Source: Polynucleobacter sp. AP-Melu-500A-A1 (GTDB taxonomy: Bacteria; Pseudomonadota; Gammaproteobacteria; Burkholderiales; Burkholderiaceae). From it: a stretch of DNA of 64,000 bases. How positions within the stretch are numbered: position 1 is the first letter of the stretch; every line of letters starts with the position of its first letter. Below the pieces are notes generated by a model. It saw only the letters and a program-made list of their open reading frames with translations, was not told the DNA's origin and searched no databases. The stretch lies in contig NZ_JACVOZ010000004.1 of NCBI RefSeq assembly GCF_018882125.1, positions 124,001 to 188,000 on the forward strand, in the 5' to 3' direction. The position numbers and the translations under genes were made by a program. Shown piece after piece: positions 34,684-42,556 of this stretch.

Positions 34684-37247
34684 TGAAATTGATCTGGTTT
34701 ATCAGCTTATTTGTATTGAGTTCCTGCGTCTTTGCTGAGCAGGCTGCTCAGATAGATTTGGGTCCCGGCGTTAATTCCTATCAAAAGTTCCTAATCTATC
34801 CCCATATTGAAAAGGGCTTAAGTGCCTTAGATAGCGGTGATAAGCAGAGAGCGATTGAAGAATTTCAGTGGGCACGAAAAAGAGCGCCTAAAAGTCCTGC
34901 AACAGCTTTATATCTTGCGAATGCCTATATTCAGAGTGATGATTATCGGGGTGCTGTGGAGGTCTTGGAGCAACAACTACACCTTACCCCAAAAGACCAG
35001 CAGCTACTCATAAGACTCTCAAATACCTTGATACTGGAAAAAGACTATATCGCTGCCTCAAATTCTTTAAAGGAAGAGCTTAGGCTCAACAAGAATAATG
35101 CCATTGCTCAAGAAAAGTTAAACGTGGTTAATCAAGAGTTGGTCAATGAAGAACTGGAGCGCTTAAAGATTTTGCAAGAAGAAGACCCGACTCAATTTTT
35201 AGAAGACTTAAAAGAAAAGAAGGTGAAGTTTGGGAATGCCTTTGAAGAGCGAAATTGGATTAATCTTTTGCTGACGGACTTCGTTAAGCAGCCTGAATTA
35301 CTTTTAAGTTACCAGCCAGAGTTTGAATCGAATAAGATTTATCAGGCTGAAAAGGTTCTACAGAAATTATTGATGTCAGGCCGCCAATCTGAGGCTGATG
35401 CGTATATAGGACATCTTCCCAATGCCATTAGACATGATCCTATTTTTTTGGATCACTTAAGCTATCAATTGCTCAACGAAAATGGCGAACATCAAGCTAT
35501 TGAGCTCCTTGTAGAGGGCTTTCCGTACGAGGGTGCTACTGAAGCTGAAAAGATTGAATTAGTCAGTAGACTACTTCTATTGTTGGGGAATCACAGCGAT
35601 GCCTTAGCTAGCATTCCCACAAAGTTGAGTGAGCCGCTTCCTACTCCTGAGTTACGTTCACTTCAGGTGAAATTACTTTCCGCTCTGAAGGATTGCTCTG
35701 GGATAAGAAATGTTTTGGCTGATCAATCCGCCTTTTATACAGCAGATGATTGGACTCGTCTGGGTTACTGTTATGGAGATAAAGTTCCTGGTTTAGGTGT
35801 GCTTGCATTTGAGCGTGCAGAAGAGTTAGCACCGGGTCCTGAAAAGGAGAGGACGGTAGCCTATCAAGCATTTACTGCTAAGAATTATTTACGCGCTCTA
35901 ACGGCATGGAATTCAATTCCGATGAATTTGATCACGCCAGAAGACGCATTGAGTGCCGCCACTACTGCACAAACGCTTGGAGATATTAAGGAATTAAATA
36001 AGTGGCTAGAGGTATATGACAAACAGAACGGCGTAAAGAGTGGTCGCTATTGGTGGTTACAAGCACAGACTAAGCTAAAGTCTGATCCTAAATCAGCATT
36101 ATTGGATTTAATTAAAGCCGCCACTCTTGAGCCATCGGTTACCTACTATTCTCAAATTGCTTCTCTTTTGCTCCTTGAGGGAAAAGTGAGCGAGGCAATT
36201 GTGTATTTAAATAAGGCTTTGGTATTAAATCCCTATGACAGTGCTACACAGGCTTCCTTGGGCTATGCTTATTACCAACAGAAACAATATTTACGGGCAG
36301 AAAACTTTTTAAAGGCTTCATTAAAAACGCGTCCTGACGATGAAGAGCTCGTGAAGCAGTTGGCCTATACCACTCAGAAGCTTGGTAAAAATAAGCAAGC
36401 CATTCAGTATTCAGAAGAAGCAATTGATAGCTTTAATCGCTATAGCCCATCTGAAAGAACGCCGGATATTGAAAACCAGCAGTTTGGCATGAGAAGAATG
36501 CATGAAGATTTAGAGCGTCGTTGGTCATTTACAGCGGATGCTATGAGTGGTAACCAGGTAACGGCTGCCCCTAACGTTGGCCAACCTGGGAGTAATTACC
36601 GTAGCTACTCACAGGCAGAGGCTGCTTATCGATTGGGGAATCCGGCAATTGATAATGGTAAGACCCTTTCTGCATACACTCGTATTTTTGCAGGAGGAGG
36701 GGTGAATAACTCAGCTGCTCCTATTTACGCTCCAATGATTGCAGCAGGCTTACGATGGAAACCCTTGTCTGATTACGTGCTGAATTTGGCTGTTGAGGAG
36801 CAGACGCCTTTAGATCGAGGTCAATATACCCAAACTTCAATGATGTTAAGAGCAAGCGCCTCATTTTTAAATTCAGGTAAATATAGTGATGATTGGCATC
36901 CTGTTGGTCCTGGGTGGATAGCACAAAATCTGTATTTAGATGCTGCACACTATTTATCAAACTCTGTGACCTCTTTAGTATCAGATTATCGCGTCAGTTA
37001 TCACCGTAAAATTGCAGAGGGTCAGACGGTTGAACCCTATGTTCATGTGCAATGGGCCAGCCTAAATCAGGCCAACGGAGTTGATGAACGGGTAGGTATT
37101 GGTGCTCGTTGGAATATTTGGCAAGGTCAAAGTAAATACAATGCATACCCCAGCAAAATATTAATAGGGTTAGAGTACCAGTATGCCTTCAAAACTTATC
37201 TGAACGACAAGAGTGCGGTCTTATTAAGTTTGGGAGGACGTTGGTAA
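34680..37247 (+). CDS. nfrA: NfrA-like outer-membrane export protein
   Basis: The 855-residue protein has a signal peptide (residues 1-20, with an LSSC sequence that could be a lipobox), tetratricopeptide repeats at about 30-140 and again at 480-590, and a C-terminal beta-rich domain (about 630-855) resembling the conserved C-terminus of N4 adsorption protein A. E. coli NfrA is longer, about 990 residues. In E. coli NfrA sits in the outer membrane and is the N4 phage receptor or exports the glycan receptor. ATG 34680 overlaps the nfrB TGA; ATG 34683 is an equal alternative. The TPR-plus-barrel architecture resembles PgaA and BcsC exporters. Confidence 0.87.
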   Translation: MMKLIWFISLFVLSSCVFAEQAAQIDLGPGVNSYQKFLIYPHIEKGLSALDSGDKQRAIEEFQWARKRAPKSPATALYLANAYIQSDDYRGAVEVLEQQLHLTPKDQQLLIRLSNTLILEKDYIAASNSLKEELRLNKNNAIAQEKLNVVNQELVNEELERLKILQEEDPTQFLEDLKEKKVKFGNAFEERNWINLLLTDFVKQPELLLSYQPEFESNKIYQAEKVLQKLLMSGRQSEADAYIGHLPNAIRHDPIFLDHLSYQLLNENGEHQAIELLVEGFPYEGATEAEKIELVSRLLLLLGNHSDALASIPTKLSEPLPTPELRSLQVKLLSALKDCSGIRNVLADQSAFYTADDWTRLGYCYGDKVPGLGVLAFERAEELAPGPEKERTVAYQAFTAKNYLRALTAWNSIPMNLITPEDALSAATTAQTLGDIKELNKWLEVYDKQNGVKSGRYWWLQAQTKLKSDPKSALLDLIKAATLEPSVTYYSQIASLLLLEGKVSEAIVYLNKALVLNPYDSATQASLGYAYYQQKQYLRAENFLKASLKTRPDDEELVKQLAYTTQKLGKNKQAIQYSEEAIDSFNRYSPSERTPDIENQQFGMRRMHEDLERRWSFTADAMSGNQVTAAPNVGQPGSNYRSYSQAEAAYRLGNPAIDNGKTLSAYTRIFAGGGVNNSAAPIYAPMIAAGLRWKPLSDYVLNLAVEEQTPLDRGQYTQTSMMLRASASFLNSGKYSDDWHPVGPGWIAQNLYLDAAHYLSNSVTSLVSDYRVSYHRKIAEGQTVEPYVHVQWASLNQANGVDERVGIGARWNIWQGQSKYNAYPSKILIGLEYQYAFKTYLNDKSAVLLSLGGRW

Positions 37248-38137
37248 TGCGAATATTGCTGGCAATTTTATTTTGTGCGTTATCTAGTATTGCTTCTGCT
37301 GGCGATATTAGAGGCATCATTTTTCAACCTCGAGAATCTGATCTAGCTATTCCTGTAGAAAACTGGCCTACTATTTTTGCTCTTGCGAAGAAAAAAGGAT
37401 TTAATACTCTCGTTATTCAATGGACTGGATTTGGAGAGACTTTTTCATCATCCAAAAACCAAGCATGGTTAAGAGATCGTATGCTTGAAGCTTCTCATGC
37501 GGAGCTAAAGTTGATCGTGGGTCTAGCGAGCGATCCAGAGGTCTTTGAGCGATTAAAGCAGCCCACTTCAATTGTGGGAAGCTATTTTAGGAAGATGAAT
37601 GAGGCGAATTTACATCTAGCGCAACATTGGTTAGACGCGCTTCCAAAGGGCGCGATTTCTGCCTGGTATCTTCCATTAGAGATCGATGATCGCCAATGGA
37701 GAGAGCTGTCTGCAAGAGCGGAATTGATTAAGTACTTAGAGCGTCAAGTCATAGATTTAGATTCGTTGAGTCCATTGCCTGTCTATATCTCTAGTTTCTT
37801 TACAGGCAATATGACTCCTGAGCGCTATGCCGCAATGCTAGAAAGCATAGAGTCTCAATCTAAGGTACATTTTTGGATTCAAAATGGGAGTGGAACAGCT
37901 AAGTTAATGCCCCTAGAACGGGACTTATATATAGGCGCAACTACTAACTGCGCCGGCTTCGCTATTTCTGGTTTGATTTTTGAGTTATTTAAGCAAACAC
38001 AGGTGGATAGTAATTTTGCAGCAAAGCCGCTTAGCCCCCCTGAGATGAGCAAGGCATTAGATCAAAAGAGTCCGTGTCAAGGTGATAATGTATTTTTTGC
38101 GCTTAATTATTTGATTGATTTAACTAACCCTAAGTAA
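37247..38137 (+). CDS. ybcH: YbcH-like DUF4434 protein, secreted
   Basis: The 296-residue protein starts at ATG 37247 (TAATG overlap with the nfrA stop; GGGAGG upstream); the frame from TTG 37241 is less likely. A signal peptide covers about residues 1-18 (SSIASA, then GDIRG). Blocks such as GFNTLVIQWTGFGETF and ISAWYLPLEIDDRQW fit the DUF4434 family, predicted glycoside-hydrolase-like barrels. E. coli ybcH, next to nfrA and nfrB, has a similar length and presumably the same role. Periplasmic trimming or release of the glycan is a guess. The carboxylates of a hydrolase active site might be Glu and Asp in LPLEIDD, but this is not proven. Confidence 0.75.
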   Translation: MRILLAILFCALSSIASAGDIRGIIFQPRESDLAIPVENWPTIFALAKKKGFNTLVIQWTGFGETFSSSKNQAWLRDRMLEASHAELKLIVGLASDPEVFERLKQPTSIVGSYFRKMNEANLHLAQHWLDALPKGAISAWYLPLEIDDRQWRELSARAELIKYLERQVIDLDSLSPLPVYISSFFTGNMTPERYAAMLESIESQSKVHFWIQNGSGTAKLMPLERDLYIGATTNCAGFAISGLIFELFKQTQVDSNFAAKPLSPPEMSKALDQKSPCQGDNVFFALNYLIDLTNPK

Positions 38138-38171
38138 TACAAAATATGAGCCATCTACTCGCTTAACTATC

Positions 38172-40565
38172 TTGCAATCCAATCAGGCCCAATCCCTCCT
38201 CATATTTTTTAGCTTATTTTCATTTGCTAGTGCTGCTTTATTGGGTATGTATCACCAAAAAGAGCAGCGAAGCTATGTAATGTATTGGGTTATAGCCAGT
38301 GTGTTAATTGGTATAGGCGCCATATTTGGCGCCTATACCCCCAAGATGCCCGATATTCCCAGTTACGAGATCAGCGTTACCTGTGCGGTGTTGGGATCCC
38401 TCTTTTTCAATCACTCTATTTCTACACTTTTAGGTAAAAAAATAAGCTTAGGGCATTTTGGTGTTTATATCATTGGGCTGGCGCTTGTATTTCTGCTCTG
38501 TTTATACGAAATCGGCGATTATGCAGGAACTCAATATAAACCTGCTGTGGTTGCTGCTTTTATGGCCACAATCAGTTTTATAGGCTTTAGACTATCTTTA
38601 AAATACTTTCGCGAGAGTAAATTCACTCTAGCTAGCGCTCTCAGTATCACTTTTCTGATCACCGCCTTGGTCTGGGCAGTTCGAATGATTGCCGTTACCA
38701 ATTATCAGGTTGGCTTTGCCTATGAGGGCGGCACTATTAATGGTGTCATTTTTATCGCCTTGTTAATTTTATCAATCCTACGATTTTTAATTTTCGGCGG
38801 ATTAATAATGGAAATTTTAGAGCGTAAAAGAGGTCTGATTACTCAAGAATTTAACCAACTAAAACTGGATGTGGCAAATCAAAAAATCGCTAAATCAGAA
38901 CAACAGCTTCGCCACGTATTAAATATCACGGGCGATGGAATTTGGGACTGGAATGTAAGTACAGGAGAAGTTAAGCACAATGATCGCTGGATGAGTATCT
39001 TAGGTGAAAAACCGAACGATATGATTTTTACGAACAAAGACTTTAAGATACACATTCATCCAGATGATCTTGCAATGGTGCTCAACCATCTTGAATCTGC
39101 GCTAATAAACGATGTGCCATATCACCTTCAATATAGGATGATTAGAGCTGATAATGAAGTGATATGGGTTCAGGATCGCGGCCAAGTAGTAGAAAGATCT
39201 AGTGGCGGGGATCCTCTCAGAATGATTGGCGCTATTAGTGACATTAGCAGCAGAAAAAGAGATCAGGATCAGATTAAAGATCTGGCATTCTTTGACCAGT
39301 TAACTAATTTACCCAATCGTAACTATATTAAGGACCGAATCTTCCGAGCAATACAGGAGTCAATTCGAAATAAAACATATTCAGGTTTAATTTATTTAGA
39401 TTTAGATAACTTTAAAAATATTAATGATCGTTATGGGCATTACGTCGGGGATGTATTGCTCATGGAATTTGGTAAGCGCATACAGCATGCTGTACGTCCA
39501 AAAGACATTGTTGCCAGAATTGGCGGTGATGAGTTCTTAGTTCTCCTAGAGCAGGTTGGCTCATCAAAAAGTAACGCCACCCAAATGTTGGAACAAATCA
39601 TTGCTCGTATTGAGGCTAATTTAATAGAGCCACTGCAATTGAATGATGGAATACAGGCAGCTATTAAAGTTAGCAGCGGCCTGGTAATTTTTGGGGAGGA
39701 GGTTGCAAAGTTTGATGACATTCTTAAATTTGCAGATTTAGCAATGTATTCCGCTAAGAAGGATAGTGGTGTGAGCCATCGTTTCTTTGATGAAAATATG
39801 CAAGCGGAATTTAATCAGTCAATCAATTTAGTTGATGAGTTGAATGAGGCATCTGAGTTAGATCAGTTTTATATGGAATATCAACCAATAGTTGATCGCA
39901 ATCAAGAATGTATTGCATTTGAGGCCTTAGCGAGGTGGAATCATCCCACTCGCGGTGTGGTTATGCCGGATGATTTCATTCCCTTCGCAAAAGATAATGG
40001 ATTAATTGTTAAGGTTGGCCAATCTATTTTTAGACAAGTAGTAAATAATCATGAGCTATGGAGCGCTGCAGAAAGTTCACGCAACTTCTCGATTATGATA
40101 AATGTCAGTGCATATCAGCTCCTCAGCCCAGGCTTTGCAGACCAGTTGATTAACCTGTGTGAAATTCATCATATTCCAATAGCCCGTCTAAGCCTGGAAT
40201 TGACTGAGAATGTTTTCGTTTCGGATGTACGTTTAGCTGGTGAAGTGATGGCTCAACTACAAAATCACGGTGTCCAATTTGCGCTAGATGATTTTGGAAC
40301 TGGCTATGCTTCTCTTAAATATCTGGCCGACCTACCATTTCAATATCTCAAGATTGATAAGCAATTTGTTTCTGGTCTAGGTGATCTTAAGGCGAATGAA
40401 GTGATCGTTGATGCTATTTTAGATCTTGCAAAAGGCCTTAATATGAAAGTAATTGCCGAAGGAGTGGAAACCCAGGAGCAATTTGAAATTCTGCACGCCA
40501 AAGGGTGCGGATACTTCCAGGGCTGGTATTTTGGTAGGCCAAGCCAAACCCTACAATTACTTTAG
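38172..40565 (+). CDS. Membrane-anchored PAS-GGDEF-EAL c-di-GMP enzyme
   Basis: The 797-residue protein begins with about seven membrane helices (10-215), then a PAS domain (243-360), a GGDEF domain (365-535) and an EAL domain (550-797). GGDEF is intact at 451-455, with the inhibitory I-site RPKD at 442-445, five residues upstream. EAL is intact (584-586) with Asn644, Glu679, DDFGTGY 706-712, Lys727, Glu763 and Gln783, so both synthesis and hydrolysis of c-di-GMP are possible. The start is TTG 38172; no better in-frame start is seen. It lies 34 bases after ybcH on the same strand and probably controls the nfr glycan through NfrB. Confidence 0.9.
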   Translation: MQSNQAQSLLIFFSLFSFASAALLGMYHQKEQRSYVMYWVIASVLIGIGAIFGAYTPKMPDIPSYEISVTCAVLGSLFFNHSISTLLGKKISLGHFGVYIIGLALVFLLCLYEIGDYAGTQYKPAVVAAFMATISFIGFRLSLKYFRESKFTLASALSITFLITALVWAVRMIAVTNYQVGFAYEGGTINGVIFIALLILSILRFLIFGGLIMEILERKRGLITQEFNQLKLDVANQKIAKSEQQLRHVLNITGDGIWDWNVSTGEVKHNDRWMSILGEKPNDMIFTNKDFKIHIHPDDLAMVLNHLESALINDVPYHLQYRMIRADNEVIWVQDRGQVVERSSGGDPLRMIGAISDISSRKRDQDQIKDLAFFDQLTNLPNRNYIKDRIFRAIQESIRNKTYSGLIYLDLDNFKNINDRYGHYVGDVLLMEFGKRIQHAVRPKDIVARIGGDEFLVLLEQVGSSKSNATQMLEQIIARIEANLIEPLQLNDGIQAAIKVSSGLVIFGEEVAKFDDILKFADLAMYSAKKDSGVSHRFFDENMQAEFNQSINLVDELNEASELDQFYMEYQPIVDRNQECIAFEALARWNHPTRGVVMPDDFIPFAKDNGLIVKVGQSIFRQVVNNHELWSAAESSRNFSIMINVSAYQLLSPGFADQLINLCEIHHIPIARLSLELTENVFVSDVRLAGEVMAQLQNHGVQFALDDFGTGYASLKYLADLPFQYLKIDKQFVSGLGDLKANEVIVDAILDLAKGLNMKVIAEGVETQEQFEILHAKGCGYFQGWYFGRPSQTLQLL
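38310..38339. repeat. Perfect 13-base-pair inverted repeat inside the GGDEF-EAL coding region
   Basis: GGTATAGGCGCCA (38310-38322) and TGGCGCCTATACC (38327-38339) are perfect reverse complements around a TATT loop. They encode part of the second membrane helix region (around IGAIFGAY). A hairpin this stable near the 5' end of an mRNA could affect translation or be a protein-binding site. Confidence 0.6.
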
Positions 40566-40585
40566 TTGCATTAAAGATTTTTTAT

Positions 40586-41053
40586 ATGATGTATAGCGCA
40601 AAGTATTTTTTAGGTCTCAAAGTGATTGCTTGTTTTAAATTGATTAGAGGTATTGGGGCATTATTGCTGGCTTTTTCCTTATATTGCTCTACCGCAAGTC
40701 AATGGCCTGCATGTCAAGCTGGAGCTCATTTCTTAAGTAATAGCAATGTCATAGCGCCGCTTTTATTATCAGCGTCAGAATGGCTCAATAGCTTTAGTCA
40801 ATCGACTGTCTTTGGGCTTATTACAGCCGCTTTGGCATACTCAGCAATTCGTTTTATAGAGGCTGTAGGAATATTTCTGGATAAAACGTGGGCGGAGTAT
40901 CTAGCGGTCCTTACCGGCCTCATAAGCCTCGCCGCTATAGGCCGCCAATTCCTTTCACAATATTCTGGAGCGCTGATGATTATTGCCCTAGTCAATATTG
41001 CAGTATTGATCTATTTAGTAGCGGTACTCATCATTAAACGAAGGCGAAATTAG
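40586..41053 (+). CDS. DUF2127 family membrane protein
   Basis: The 155-residue protein has four hydrophobic helices and the DUF2127 pattern LKVIACFKLIRGIGALLLA near the N-terminus, then YSAIRFIEAVGIFLDKTWAE. The family is small inner-membrane proteins of unknown function. It starts 20 bases after the GGDEF-EAL stop and could be the last gene of that transcript, or unrelated. It converges on the TetR-type regulator. Confidence 0.8.
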   Translation: MMYSAKYFLGLKVIACFKLIRGIGALLLAFSLYCSTASQWPACQAGAHFLSNSNVIAPLLLSASEWLNSFSQSTVFGLITAALAYSAIRFIEAVGIFLDKTWAEYLAVLTGLISLAAIGRQFLSQYSGALMIIALVNIAVLIYLVAVLIIKRRRN

Positions 41054-41066
41054 TGTTTCTGCCAAT

Positions 41067-41693
41067 TTATTTTGCTAATAGTCTACGTAAGCAGTCTTTA
41101 GCAAACTGTCTGTGGGCTTCGGTACCAGCAATTGCCTGTCTTTCAATAAAAGGACTTGATACTGCAGTTTGAGTAGTTCTTAAAATCAGAGGCCACTCTT
41201 CCTTGGCAATATTTCTAATGGTGTTGGTAGTGTTACGGGCTACAAAAGCTTGAAAGTGTGGCACTAGGACATCTATAAAAGAATACAAAAGCTCGGGCTC
41301 CTTTGCATTCCGATAGAAATATTCAATTACGATTTTCTTAATTTGCAGACTTCCCTTACTCCACACCATAAATGTATGGTCAACTAGGAGATCCGAAACT
41401 TCGTCTAGAGTTACTTTCGGTCCCAGTGAATTAATAAGGTCAATTGTGATTAACTGCGTCTTTTTAACTTTACGGATAAAGAGGCTAGCAAAAAGACTTC
41501 CTACTGAAGGAAAGTGATGATAAATCGCCCCTGAAGAGATCTTAGCCCTTTGGGCGATGTTTCGAGTATTGAATTCCCAGTCGGGATTTTCTTCTAATGC
41601 ATTTTCAATAGAGTCCAAAATTTTTTCAACGCGCTCCTCACCCCTCTTTTGTTTGGATGGATAGTTAAAGTAGGCGTCAAAATTACTTGGCAT
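41067..41693 (-). CDS. TetR/AcrR family transcriptional regulator
   Basis: The 208-residue protein carries a TetR-type helix-turn-helix (about residues 22-68: VEKILDSIENALEE, FNTRNIAQRAKISSGAIYHH, FPSVGSLFASLF). The C-terminal ligand domain is not assignable to a subgroup. It faces a 320-base non-coding region and the small secreted protein gene at 42031, either or both of which it may regulate, together with itself. No transporter or enzyme gene of a classical TetR pair lies next to it. Confidence 0.88.
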   Translation of the reverse strand: MPSNFDAYFNYPSKQKRGEERVEKILDSIENALEENPDWEFNTRNIAQRAKISSGAIYHHFPSVGSLFASLFIRKVKKTQLITIDLINSLGPKVTLDEVSDLLVDHTFMVWSKGSLQIKKIVIEYFYRNAKEPELLYSFIDVLVPHFQAFVARNTTNTIRNIAKEEWPLILRTTQTAVSSPFIERQAIAGTEAHRQFAKDCLRRLLAK

Positions 41694-42030
41694 TCAATAC
41701 ACTCTATTTAGTCAATTAAATAATTTTAAGCGAATAGTTAAATTATTGTTCTCCAAAACCGAGCAGAGCCTGAAACCTTCCTTGGGAGTCAATAAATAAG
41801 GGGGGTTAGGTAGAATAAAAAAAGAGCAAGAAGAATTTATGGTTCATGTTATTTTAGATTTCCTATGAATTTTATGCGGAATCTAATGCACCAAATATTG
41901 GCATTTATAGTAATTTAGAGCTCGCCATAGGAGATATTCTTGAAGTGTTACCGTAGCCCTTAGATATTTGCTTTACAACTTCTTTGGGCGCTGATTTTCA
42001 ACTCTAAAGTTAATGAAAGAAAGCCTCACA
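41694..42030. promoter_or_regulatory. Non-coding region between TetR regulator and small secreted protein
   Basis: Close to the regulator start, AATAATTT (41719-41726) and AAATTATT (41740-41747) form an inverted repeat with a 13-base spacer, a possible TetR operator; the AT-richness makes chance likely. TTGAAG (41940-41945) and GATATT (41963-41968), 17 bases apart, are a reasonable sigma-70 promoter for the gene at 42031. I see no open frame or RNA motif in the rest. Confidence 0.35.
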
Positions 42031-42459
42031 ATGAAACTATTAACAATTCTTCTTGCTACCCTTGGTTTTTCAATGAATGCATTTGCACAACAGGCGCCAA
42101 ATTTAATTGGTACGTGGAACGGCGAAACAAATGATGCTGTTATTGGTGAGGGACGAATTTATCCTGGAGGCACTTCAGGACAGGTTCGCTTTTTGAAAGA
42201 AAAAATAAGTTATAAGATTGACAAGCAAGAGGGTCGAGCTTTCTCAGGCGCCGCTACAATTAAAAGCAGCACCATTCCATTTGTTGGCTCTTTGTCTGGA
42301 GATCTCGCTAGTGGCGCTCTTGCTACAACACAGGGAACCACATCATTTAAGATTGTTGACCCCAACAAAATTGCTCTCTGCTTTGTAACTACCACCATTA
42401 ATCCTGCAAATAAGAACGCTGGACCTGTTGCAGATTGTCATGAGATCACTAGAAAATAG
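42031..42459 (+). CDS. Small secreted protein of unknown function, paralogue of the protein at 44269
   Basis: The 142-residue protein has a clear signal peptide (MKLLTILLATLGFSMNAFA, cleavage before QQAPN). ATG 42031 is preferred over ATG 42013, which would add six polar residues. The mature part, from PNLIGTWNGETNDAVIGEG onward, aligns along its whole length with the protein encoded at 44269, including two cysteines near the C-terminus and the ending GPVADCHEITR. It looks like a small all-beta domain with repeating Gly-Thr strands, but I do not recognise the family. It lies directly upstream of pyruvate decarboxylase. Confidence 0.65.
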   Translation: MKLLTILLATLGFSMNAFAQQAPNLIGTWNGETNDAVIGEGRIYPGGTSGQVRFLKEKISYKIDKQEGRAFSGAATIKSSTIPFVGSLSGDLASGALATTQGTTSFKIVDPNKIALCFVTTTINPANKNAGPVADCHEITRK

Positions 42460-42474
42460 TATCCATTGAAGCCG

Positions 42475-42510
42475 GCAAGCTTTTATTACATGTTTGCAGT
42501 AAAAGCTTGC
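42475..42510. terminator. Strong hairpin between secreted protein and pyruvate decarboxylase genes
   Basis: GCAAGCTTTTA (42475-42485) and TAAAAGCTTGC (42500-42510) form a perfect 11-base-pair stem with a 14-base loop. It starts 16 bases after a stop codon and lies 47 bases before the next start. There is no following T run, so it may be a weak terminator, an attenuator or an operator. Confidence 0.5.
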
Positions 42511-42556
42511 TAGTATGGCTGCAAAAGTTCACTTCCAATATTGAAAGCATCTCGTA

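Noticed and set aside
36721-36960. Reverse-strand frame inside nfrA
   Set aside because: Shadow of the beta-rich C-terminal coding region; composition unlike a real protein.
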